This document shows, one piece after another, positions 34,549-44,610 of a stretch of DNA of 64,000 bases. This DNA comes from Nilaparvata lugens (Eukaryota; Arthropoda; Insecta; Hemiptera; Delphacidae). Every line of letters begins with the position of its first letter. Within the stretch, counting starts at the first letter, position 1. The stretch spans positions 58,531,137 through 58,595,136 of the forward strand of contig NC_052504.1 of the NCBI RefSeq assembly GCF_014356525.2. The letters run 5' to 3'. The position numbers were made by a program, and so were the translations under genes. The notes beneath the pieces were generated by a model. The model was not told the origin of the DNA. It ran no database searches and saw only the letters and a program-made list of their open reading frames with translations.

Positions 34549-35824
34549 GGGACACATAAAACCGCACCAAGCCCGTGCCGAGGTACTGCCGAGCTACGTC
34601 CGCGACACGGTGATGAAGGTAGGAGAACACACATATCCCTGCGACAGCCGTGTCTCAGTTCTGTAGTGCTACTGTGGTCTGATTTCTGAATGTGTTAAAC
34701 TATTGTTAATAATATAACACTATTAAGCTTGTTACATTGGATTTAAATTTATATTTTTCAATTTTTCATATTGCTGTTATATATTTCGGTGCATAACAAT
34801 ACCACAATCAGGCATGTATTGGAAATATATATCAGCAATAAAACTGTTATCTTCTGCCTTATGTATCTAAACGTGATTAGTTTTAAATGAAAAATTTGAG
34901 ATACAGTCACGGATTCCTTATTATATACTTTTTGTTGTTTATTTTATTATTTATTATATTATGTCTATCATACCTTTGGCTTGACTCATTATTTGGTTAT
35001 ACTTTTACTTTTGGTTTAACTTGTTTTTCCGTCCAACCATATTTCTCATCACTTTGATAATAAAAAACTGGAAAATTCTGTATCTCATCAATAAGTTTTC
35101 CACACTCCATGTTGAACGAGCCCGCACCGTCTCTGTCAGGAGCTTCTCTTTGTCTCAGAAACAGAGTAACGGCCAGCAACAGTCACAGTTATTCAAAAGT
35201 ATTCTTTGAGTATCTATAGTGAGGTCCACGATATAATGGTAGTGTACGATTTGCAATAGTGTTGCTATCCTTGTCTCGTTCAACAAATGTAAAAGAGTTG
35301 GGGTTAGTTTTTATTTAGGTTATATTTAATAATGTTTTATTAGGATAGGTTTGGGTTTTGCTTTGAAATGCGCGGGCACGGCTCGGACAACAAACACGGT
35401 GACAGTGCTGACGCGGTGCGGTAGTATGACTCCCTACACGCTTGAAAGCATTTGTTTTCTCACTTGCCGTAGTACCACAGAATACATATACAGTATGGAA
35501 ACTTGGCTAGTACCCTGGCGCAAAGATCCGCCAACTTGTTAGGAAGCGCCGCGTTGTAATAGTATTGATGGGAGGTTCAGATCACTTTAATGATCCCTTT
35601 CAATTATTGATCTCGTTCACTGCCACGAGCCAATCAGAAGACCAGGATTGGAACTTCCTAAGGTCAAGTGACGTGTCCAGTATATGCGCCATGTAAAAAG
35701 CATTGGTTGGATAGGCGTTTGATTGACAGTTTCCATTCTGTACCTATTCTTTGGTAGTAAGTCCGGCACACGGCCGTGCCGCGGCGCGGCCTCGGTGCGG
35801 ATATGTGTGTCCCGGCCATAAGGC
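34549..35824. mobile_element. TIR element of about 1.28 kb, GC-rich ends
   Basis: The left end (CTCGGGACACATAAAACCGC, then ACC-AAGCCCGTGCCGAGG) matches in reverse complement the right end (GCGGCCTCGGTGCGGATATG, then TGTGTCCCGGCC). Between them is AT-rich DNA with no transposase, including a fragment of another MITE at 35217-35290. It interrupts the right part of repeat W, whose last segment resumes at about 35830. Confidence 0.65.
35217..35290. repeat. fragment of a TA-flanked MITE
   Basis: TATAGTGAGGTCCACGATAT followed by related sequence matches the left half of the complete MITE at 61466-61676. The right terminal repeat is missing. A shorter relic of the same ends lies near 36049-36104. 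Confidence 0.6.
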
Positions 35825-35886
35825 TTACAGCTCAATGAGAAAGGAAAGTTGTGTGAGTGTACCACACCAGATTTTTTAAAAATAAG

Positions 35887-36110
35887 CTTCAATCACAAAC
35901 GCTCGATGTTCACTTGACCACGATAGTGATGACATACTGGCTACTGAAATGGCAAGAATAGATCTGTCGATGTAAAACATTCCCGCCTTTTCAATGACAG
36001 TGGTGCCAGTATAACAATTACTACAAAATCGTCAGATTAATATGCCGGTCTGCTATAGTGAGATAGTGGTCTTCTATAGTATATCTTCCTATAGCAAGGT
36101 CCACGTAATA
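35887..36110. other. short spacer before the hAT element
   Basis: No gene. It contains MITE relics and ends with ACGTAATA (36103-36110), the left copy of the hAT target duplication. Confidence 0.6.
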
Positions 36111-36166
36111 TAGAGGTTCCCAAACTGTGCGCCGCGGTGCCCGGTGGCGCTTCGAGCTAGTGCCAG

Positions 36167-36460
36167 GTGCGCCGCCGTTGTCTATCAAAGAGACTCTTTG
36201 GAGAAGAAGAGAAATACATTTTGACTCAGCATTTATCTAGAGTACAGGGTTATTTTGAAGACTACCTGCCAAAAGATGAGATAAAAGCACAGCAGTGGGT
36301 AAACGACCCTTTCCAAACTGAAACACCTCAACACTTCAGCAATGAAGAAGCACAGAACAACTGATTGACATTTCAACAGGAATTTCTCAGTCCCAATCTC
36401 TGTTTGAGTTTTGGATTGGCATTGAAAATGAATTTCCAGTGGGACTGAAGTAGAGGGAGT
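36167..36460 (+). pseudogene. hAT transposase remnant (ZBED-like C-terminal region)
   Basis: The first frame (to 36364) reads LTQHLSRVQGYFEDYLP, QQWVNDPF and HFSNEEAQNN, and the next frame continues LIDISTGISQSQSLFEFWIG and ENEFPVGLK. This matches the segment of ZBED-type hAT transposases leading into the C-terminal dimerisation domain (the usual W-x-x-DPF and EFW motifs). The frame is broken by one frameshift and cut by the inserted element near 36470. The catalytic N-terminal part is absent. Confidence 0.65.
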
Positions 36461-36479
36461 TCAAGAGATTGGACGGACT

Positions 36480-37075
36480 TTTTTGCTCGAAATCCCCCTC
36501 CCCCCTCTCCCCCCTCGTCCATCCCTCCACCCCTTCCCCCCGCCTGTAGGGCAGGGGGTGTTCTAAAAATAGCTTTCCCCTTCCCCCTGTCCAGTGGAGG
36601 TGAGGGGGATAGAGAGAGAGGGAGATATATCTTTCTCTCTCTTTCTAAAAATAGATTTCCCCTTCCCCCTGTCCAGTGGAGGTGAGGGGGATGAAAAGAG
36701 AGAGATATCTCTCTCTCTCTCCAGGTGAGGGGAAAAAAAAAATTTCCCTTTTAGGAGGAAAAATTCCCTCTCTCTACTGTCAAATTAAAGTGAATCCATA
36801 TTTCTACATCTAATGCTATGCTGACAGATTGAGGTGAAACCTAAAGATGTGGGGAAAAAATCTCTTTGAGAGGGAAAAATTCTCTACTGTCAAATTAAAG
36901 TGAATTCATATTTCTACATCTAATGCTATACTGACAGATTGAAGTGAATGCATTTCGCTCTACTATGATGCCAGACTCACTTTGAGAAATTCCTTTGGTG
37001 TCAGATTAAAGTGAATTCATATTTCTACATCTAATGCTATACTGACAGATTGAAGTGCATCCATTTCGCTCTAAT
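36480..37075. repeat. C/T-rich tract and 110-bp tandem repeat
   Basis: 36498-36590 is dominated by C runs, and 36600-36780 by GAGAGA/CTCTCT tracts with two copies of a CTTCCCCCTGTCCAGTGGAG block. From 36779, three diverged copies of a unit containing AAATTAAAGTGAATTCATAT and ACATCTAATGCTATACTGAC start at 36781, 36891 and 37002 (period 110-111). This may be the 5' UTR or promoter of the RTE-like element that follows. Strong strand asymmetry is unusual for the window. Confidence 0.7.
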
Positions 37076-37572
37076 GATATACTACGATGACAGGGTCAAT
37101 TGATCCTTATCTCTTTCCCGCACCCTTCTTTATTACAAAGGCCGAGTAAAGGAAGAATGTTATACTAATGTTATACGCTCCCCTCGCTTCTCACAACCAG
37201 CATTTCTTCTTTTACTCGTGACATCTCTTTCCCGCACCCTTTCCGAAAGGAAAGGAGACAAGAATCAAGTTCCATTTTGATCGATCGTTCCTATACTGTA
37301 GTAGTGAAACGTTTCTCACCAGCATTACAAAAGGAAGGAATCTAGTATAAGTTTTATAATGGGACATATCACCTCTTTAGAGTAAAGTGACGCGTGCATT
37401 CGCTCGCGTGTGCCTCACATCTGCTCTGCTCCCTGTGAGGTCCCTTGCTAACCCCAATAACTCCTGCATCGAAAACCGTTACATGAAAAAATCGATTTAT
37501 GTGACAAGTGATAGTGTGTGAAGTTCCTGGTTCCCGATAAATAAACAAACTATATTAGGGACTTATGGAGAA

Positions 37573-37980
37573 TTGATAGAGCAAGGAAAGATCTCCAGTA
37601 GTTGTTACACGGAATTCAATAACAATAGAAAATATGGTATTAAGGGGGGAAAGGAAAACTTCGAGAATGTTCAGGTTGAAGAGGATTTTACAAAAGAAAT
37701 AAGGGAAATCAGGAAACTGTTATTTCCTCATCTTATAAGATTGAAAGAAGAGGGCAAGAAAGTGATAATGGTAGGCAATAAACTGAAAGTGAACGATGAT
37801 TGGTGGTCACTTGATAAGTTGCATAAAGAGGCGAACACTTCAAAAAGAGTTAGAAGCGAAGAGGCATCTCTGAACCAGAAGAAAAAAGGGAACAATAATG
37901 GTACACAAGGAAATCAATTGGCGAATAAAGAGAGAAGAAACTGGTCAGAGCCAGCAGCCTGGATAAATATTTCAATATAA
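37573..37980 (+). pseudogene. ORF1-like frame of the RTE-like element
   Basis: This open frame of about 135 codons (no clear ATG near its start) contains EIREIRKLLFPHLIRLKEEGKK, VIMVGNKLKVNDDWWSLDKL and a basic tail. It resembles the short coiled-coil/basic region before the endonuclease in RTE-like elements of hemipterans. No zinc knuckle. The identification is by position and style. Confidence 0.45.
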
Positions 37981-38173
37981 GCATGGAAAGGAGCATAGAT
38001 GGCAAACAGGCAGATGAGCGGGGAGAGTCAGGAGACGGGTCTCACAAATCGGTTGGAACTGGAAGGAATGAGAAATGAAAGAAACTTCAACTAAAGAATC
38101 ATAGCAGCAACAGGCAGAAAGAAGGACTGGATTGATACAGGAACGGAGGGGAAATAAAAATGTTAGTAACAGA

Positions 38174-38736
38174 AAATTGTTATATATCGGCACATTTAAT
38201 GCGAGAACAGTTTTAGGATAAGATTATGGAGTTTGGATTATGGAGGAGGCAATGGAGGAAATTAAGTGGGACATAGTTGGTTTAGCGGAAATAAGACGGA
38301 GATATGAAGAAATAGTTGAACGTAATAATGGTCATATCTTATGCCATTCAGCAGCAACAGGAGGGCATAGGGGAGTGGGATTCTATATCAACAAAAGGTT
38401 GAAAGATGGCCTCATCTTTGCACCAACAACAGAAAGCAAGGAAGAAGAAGAAGTTGATCTGTTCTACCGGTCTGTAGAAGAAGTAAGAGCACTTAGGAAA
38501 CCTTGAGAGAAGCTGATTATTATTGGAGATTTCAATGCAAGAGCAGTTACAAGGAGTTATGGAAACAGAAGCAGTAGCAGATATGGAGAAGAAGAGCTTA
38601 TAAATGAAAGAGGGGAGAAGATGTTGGATTTTGATATGAGTAACAATTTTAAAATAATGAACATGTTTAATCATGGAAGTATTGAGGAATGGTGGACATA
38701 GAAATCTCCAGTAGATTATATAATTATAGAGAACGG
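38174..38736 (+). pseudogene. RTE-like endonuclease, interrupted by an LTR element
   Basis: KLLYIGTFNARTVL, then WDIVGLAEIRRRYEE (catalytic Glu), GHRGVGFYINKRLKD, LIIIGDFNARAV and VDYIIIENGN mark an APE-like endonuclease, with a deletion in the middle and stops at about 38220, 38505 and 38700. The frame is cut at 38740 by the LTR retrotransposon and resumes at 47316 with NNTVRKMEVIKNLKFDSDHR, giving the SDH motif. Confidence 0.85.
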
Positions 38737-38740
38737 CAAC

Positions 38741-40889
38741 TGTAACAGTATTTATTGTTACAATCGTGAGTGATGGGAATTATGCGAATTAGCCTGAGAA
38801 GTTAGCCTGTTGACTCTGTCAGTGTGTGCGTAGAAGCTATGATCCTAAGAATAACAACAATTTTCCTGGAGAATCAGCTTAGTTCATGACCCTTGCTTTT
38901 CTGCGTTGTGTAGTGTCGACTCTGTAAGTGTGTGAGTAGAAGTTGTGGTACTGAGAAGATCAACAATTTTCCTGGAGGAGAAGTCTGGTTCACGACCTTA
39001 TAAGGCAAGGAATTTATAGCTGTCAAGGAAAAATAGCTGTCACTTGGTGGGAGAATGTATCTTAAATTGTAGTTGTAACGTTCCTTCTATTGGTGGAAAT
39101 TTTTCTAGAAAATAGTAGCTACCAATCACAGTTAACGTTGGTTGGTCTATGTAGTATGGACGATCACACAGCTGTCCACCTCAAGACGAGAAAAGTGAAG
39201 TGGATTCACTCAGCATCTGTCCTCCGTCATAAACAGTACAAAATGTAGTCTGATCAGAACTTTGTGTTAATCATGGCTCTCATGCCATATCATGTAATTT
39301 ATTCTTTTAAATTACATCATATATGTAATTTATGTAAGAAAACTGACTAAACTAACAACAATACTCGAAATACCTTATTATGAAGTAATTCAATCAACTT
39401 GTGAATTATGTAGGCCTATTATGGAATACTATGTACTCATCGCTTTGTGTATAGGGCATAACCCTGATTACAAATAAATTCTTTTCTATTAAATCAAGAG
39501 ATTGAAGTAAGTAATGTCTATTTATGTTTTAAAGTAATGAGTATTGATTTGAGCTTTATATAACCTAAAGTAGGTTGATTTTATTATATAACTGAAGTTA
39601 AGTTAATTTGTATTATCCTAGTTTATTTTTTTTATTCTAACAGCAGTGTAAGTACGGGAACATCAAAGTATGGGATCAACGTGCGAATCCATCAATTCGT
39701 ATGTATCCATGAACCCGTATCATGAACGTGTCTTTAAGCTGCTGAGACGCCTCTGAATCGATGGCAGTCCTAGAAGTTTTGGGTATGCTGTCTCCTGTCC
39801 ATCTGGACATGTAGAGCTCGATCACCGAGCCTAGATTCAATTTGAAGAAACAGCTATGAGGTAACAACTTTTTCCAAATTAAAAGAACGTCCCAGGAACT
39901 CCAGATGTGACAGAATGGGTTTTAATAATTATAGACTTTCAAAAAAGGGGAAGGGTGTAAAACGTGCGGAGTTAGACTTTTGTTAAATCGTAATTTTGAG
40001 ATATTATTGGGATATTAATTTTGGTTTGAGTAATAGATTTTCGGTTGTATCTTTACATTGAAATGTGAGGCCATATTTTCTCTGTAAGGATCCAGCTGGG
40101 AATTTCAGTTTTCTTTAAATTTATATTTTAATCTACTAAGTTACTAAAGTTGAATTAGTATACAAAATGTTTAAAGGTCCCTTATTGATAAATTAATGTT
40201 TTAAAATAATTCTCATCTTAAAGTTGTAAAGGATCAAATGAAGTTTCAAGGACCCTAGCCTTTCTAAATTTGTTTTGATAACACATATTTTTGAATAGTC
40301 TTTCTATGTTGAATTCCGTGATGTGATACTTGAGGAATGTTTGTCTTTGCAGCTTTCATGATATAAAGATACAGAATAGTTATTATTGGGGATCATTAAT
40401 ATTTGATAATGTTTTAAAGTTTCCAAGTGTATTCTAAATTTAATGTTCTAAGAATTTTATGTGGATCTTTTCTGAAAATATCTATTGTTATTTATGATTA
40501 ACTTCTGAGACATATATCTATGATAATTTTCAATTCTTCTTTTGAAATTAGAGTCCTTTAAGCTGCTTATGATTCAATCTAAAGCGTTTTCAATGTAGAG
40601 CATACAGAGTAGGTTTATTACCGAATTATCTATTTCAGAGATAACTTTCTAAATTGAGTAATTTTATTTTCGGTTTTCATGATGTAAATTATTAATTGTT
40701 GAATTTAACTGTAAGAGGTGACAATATAGTTGATATCTTCTCTCTATTTCGTTGTCTCTCTTATCATTTCTGGATTCCCATTCTCTAGCACTAGGTATGT
40801 TTATCAAGAATCCCTTTTATTAAGTTATATTGTGTGTGCTTCTAAATTCTAAATTCCAAATTAACTTTCTAAATTCATAGCATGGCACA
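38741..40889 (+). repeat. 5' LTR (2149 bp)
   Basis: Nearly identical to the 3' LTR apart from two deletions: about 45 bases after GTTAGCCTGTT (near 38812) and about 482 bases at 39287-39289. The deletion near 38812 lies between short direct repeats. Confidence 0.9.
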
Positions 40890-40892
40890 ATT

Positions 40893-40909
40893 CACTGCGC
40901 CACTCTGCT
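40893..40909 (+). other. primer-binding site complementary to initiator tRNA 5' end
   Basis: CACTGCGCCACTCTGCT starts three bases after the LTR. Its reverse complement, AGCAGAGTGGCGCAGTG, equals the first 17 bases of animal initiator tRNA-Met as I know it. The site therefore pairs with the 5' end of that tRNA, not its CCA end. Confidence 0.6.
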
Positions 40910-43827
40910 ACTTTTGCTCTTTTATTTACTTTTATGTTAATTTCAAATCAGTTTATTCATAAAATTGATAAACATTCTTATGACTAATGAATGCTTGATT
41001 CCAGAAAATGAGTATTGAAGTTTGGAGCAGCATACAAATGCTGAAGATAAACTAATTGAAGTTGAATTTTATAGTATTTTATTAATGTGATTAATATTAA
41101 TTTTTTCCCTGTCTGTGTTTCCATTTAGCTGTGATGCCCTGGCTCAAGGCATTATACTGGTGTAGGGACAATTTTATTTAGTGAGATTCTCATAGACATT
41201 GACATGTTAGGGACAGTCAGAAATTTAGTGGAAGTTATGATATGTCAGAACAATGTAGTGATAGTAGCATTGCAGATTGTAGCCTGGATAGCCTAATTGG
41301 CGATAAAGTTGAAGTAAGGTTAGCTTTGAGCAGTACACCAGGATAATAATAATTGAGTAATTTAGTTCAATTTATTTTGTTTGTTTGAGTTTCAATTTTG
41401 TGTTTAAATTAGTCCTTGCATCTTCTAATGATAGCCTAATTTCAGTGTTGCATCAAAGTCTTATGAATGGCGATTTTACATTCGAGTGAGGTGACAGACG
41501 ATCGCTTCAGTGTTGAGTCTTGTTGTTCGTGATGGCGATCTTCAATAGCAGGTCTGGTGAGCCAACATACTGTGAGGTTGGTGCCGAGACAAATTGTCTA
41601 TCCTTTATTATATATATTTTTTTGAAATGTTCATCCATCAAAATAGAGTTATGGAATTTCAGTTGTTTGATAATATTTCATTGTTAGGGTCAGTAATGTG
41701 CTATAAAAGTGTAGGGTAAATTTTGTGGTCTGGCAGTGTAAAGAGAGTTGTCAGATTTGATAGGGTTTGTTAAAGTTTCCTTTAGGCAGTGGTAATTTTT
41801 TTTTGAGCTAAGATAGGTAGATGTGAGAAATCTTATCTGTTGAGTTGTAGTTTTGTTTGATGAATAAGTATCTGGAGTGAGTGTCGCCAGTTGTAAGGGG
41901 CAACTACTCAGATGAGGTCCATATGACAAATCAAGGTTAATAGCTGGGACTATCCTTGTTGTATTGTGGAATGGAAGATAGAATTTTAGCAACAGGTACT
42001 CAGAGTAGTATGAGCTAAAATTAGGTTATTCTGGTGACTGGTGTGGTTCCTTTCTGAAGATTTATGGGGGTCTGAAGAGAATAGATGGAATGCTAACCAA
42101 GATCAGGATTTTTTTTGAAATTTTAGGGTAAGCCTCAGTTGAAAGGTTCGTTAGATTGATAGCTGGTAATGGCCACAATACACTGTGAAAATTTATTAAT
42201 ATTTTAAAAGGGGGAATAAACGGGAAATGTAGAAGAATAGGAAAAGTAGTTCTTTAATATAACATAAACATGGAAAAATGATTGAATAAAACCAAAAAAA
42301 AAATAGAAAATAGGAAATGAGAAGAAAATCTAGGTTACTTAATTTTTCACGACTTTGTGATGATAAAAAAAAGGAATGTGTAACGGGAAATGGAACAGGT
42401 TTCAGTACTATAGAATATGGAGACTATTTTTTTTATTAATCTCGGGAAAATGCTTATGTTGTTTGCTTTAGCTTGTCTTTGTCAATGGTATTCTTAAAAT
42501 AAAGGTTTGAGTTTCTGAAGGTTCTTCATTGAGTGTGGAAGGCAGTATTAAATTGTTGTTCAAATATTTTTTGTGGAGCTTAGTTCAGTTATATACTAGT
42601 CGATAGTGAAAAATTTTCTTTATGCTATGATTCAGTGTCTGTTATCATGATCATTGGCCTAGGCGTTTGTACGATCATATTTCTTCATGTGCTAGAGAAA
42701 TGAGTTTGATTGAGTATACAAGGAGAAGATACTAAGTAGTAATTTGATGTGTTGAGAGAATATTGTGGTCAGTTTTTTTTTGAGTTGCCAAGGTCCGTGG
42801 TTGTACCAAGGTGATAGGAAGCACGAATTGTAGGTATACTGATGAATGTATATTGTCCTCAAATGTTGCTGTCCCAAGTGAGTAATGAGTAACGGAAATT
42901 AAGTGGTAATGATGTACTGAATAGTTGTATCTCTGTTTGTGAAACAGTGAAGATCTTAGTCTTTTCCAAAAGGGAAAATTCGGAATTGTAACTTAGGGGT
43001 TGCTGGGTAATTGTGGGACAATTCGCGATGTCCTTTATCTTTAGCTATAACCGACGTTATTTTGTTGTACAAAAGTGCAAGGAACGAGATACGAGACGAG
43101 TGGAGAGAGTAGTATGGTGACATGAGTTTTGTTGCTAAGTTGATACATGTATCAAGGTCAACGTGTATCATGCTACATAAGCTGCTAACATTGTTGCATG
43201 TGAGTTAACTCTGTATAGTTATTGGCTTCATGACATTGAAAAGCGGTTGTGTACCTAGGTCAGGGTTGCTTTGACATGAGGCGGCCGTCAGCTGTTTCAG
43301 TGGTGAGATGCATCAAATGTCAGTTGCTCGATTTTAACAACTTGTCGAGTTATGATGGTCTGGTCATATGATTGTGATAATTTGATGATTTTTTTAAATT
43401 TGTTGTTCTATTTAAAGTTTCTGTTGAGATTAGAATTGGGATAATCTGGTTATTAACTTAACAGCAGAGTATTGATTAGAGAGTTTCTTCAATTATTTTG
43501 GTCGTTTTATCTTTGTCTAGAAGAAATTTCAGCAAATTATCTAACCAGTTGTGAGGGACCAGTAAAAAGTGCATGTACTGGGTTTCTTCATTGCTGTTTT
43601 AAGGAAGTAACTGTCTGAATTAATTTTGATTTTATTTTGTCACTGTTTATTGATGTCTATTACTGGGTGTTCAGCTTCATATGAGACAGGGCCCATCTAG
43701 ATGTGGAGTCTGGCAGCCGGTTTTACACAATAATTTGTAGTTGACTCTATAATTTTGTTTTGGGTGTCTTCTATTGCATAATTTCACAAGTATTCCACCT
43801 TGTTTTCTTAGATATCTTGATTATTCC

Positions 43828-44246
43828 TCAGACATTTCAATCATTTAGCACCAAAATTATATAATCTACTTCCTGCAAACTTTAAACAGATTAATCATCC
43901 TAGAAAGTTCAAAACAATAGTACACAATTGGTTGATGAGCAAAGGAAGACAGAACATAGAAAACATTATTTCAAATAACAACTAACCACCTAATGACTTA
44001 CTAAACACTAACTAATTAATAATACACACAAAAAAAAAACAACAAAACCTACTCTAGAACATGGTATGCCATAGTGGAGTACCGTAGGTCAATTTCCACA
44101 CAGAAAAAACTAAACAGTAGAGGACACATTATAAGAATTTTTTGTAACTAACTATTGTATGTAATATTGTAATTTATCTAATATTTTGTGTAATTGATGT
44201 TGTAGTTTTAGTTTTTTTTGGGAAATAAACATTTTTTTATTTATTT
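43828..44246 (+). mobile_element. 5'-truncated non-LTR insertion in the LTR element
   Basis: Flanked by ATTATTCC (43820-43827 and 44247-44254). It carries the last 45 codons of a reverse transcriptase (43848-43985: APKLYNLLPANFKQINHPRK, then FKTIVHNWLM...), a stop, a 3' UTR and an end with AAATAAACA and T/A-rich repeats. The AP-x-LYN-LLP pattern is typical of the C-terminal tail of CR1/Jockey-like proteins. Confidence 0.8.
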
Positions 44247-44594
44247 ATTATTCCAAATTAGTTGATTACCTTCATGGTGATTTGTCTTAACTTTTGTGAG
44301 ATCGAAATTTGTTGCTAGTCCACTTGGTTAGTTGAAAATTGTGAACTCGGTTATTTTGCTTGTTCCTCCTGATGTTTATGGCTAGTTCTTTGAAATTCAT
44401 TTAAAATTTTGTTGCTTTCACATGATTGTAGTTCAAGTTTGATTAGTCTGAGATTCATTATTAGTATTTTATTTGAAATGTTGAGGTGAATGATTCCTTT
44501 TTGTCGTTATTGGTCTTATACAGAGTGTAACCAAGAGTACTATCATGATGTTTTCTGCCAAATTTTTTTACGACTTAACCCGGTGTTCCACACT

Positions 44595-44610
44595 CAAGAA
44601 GGGGGAGTAT
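44595..44610 (+). other. polypurine tract
   Basis: CAAGAAGGGGGAGTAT lies directly before the 3' LTR at 44611 and is the expected plus-strand primer. Confidence 0.8.

Larger units (their letters stand above)
22100..35886 (+). mobile_element. dispersed repeat W, copy 2, split by nested insertions
   Basis: The left piece (22100 to about 22214) matches the left end of copy 1 (TTTCCTTGCCCTATTACCAT, then AAGGTACCCTAATTTC). The right piece (about 33443-34300) resumes with CCTGAGCCCAAAAACATG and a GT run and continues through TTAAGGTCCTTATGCTATAA and GGATCCGAC to the end, GCCACACC-type sequence CCACACCAGATTTTTTAAAA near 35860-35882. Between them lies the CR1-like element, flanked by a short repeat of CCTG. 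A further unrelated repeat (about 33480-33900) and a TIR element (34549-35824) interrupt the right piece. Confidence 0.55.

Noticed and set aside
36167..36460. Domesticated ZBED-type host gene
   Set aside because: The frame is broken, lacks the rest of the protein and lies between hAT ends with an 8-bp duplication, so it is a transposon remnant.
41690..43171. Minus-strand frames of 60-100 codons in the LTR element interior
   Set aside because: No motif, no conserved composition, and length is expected by chance.
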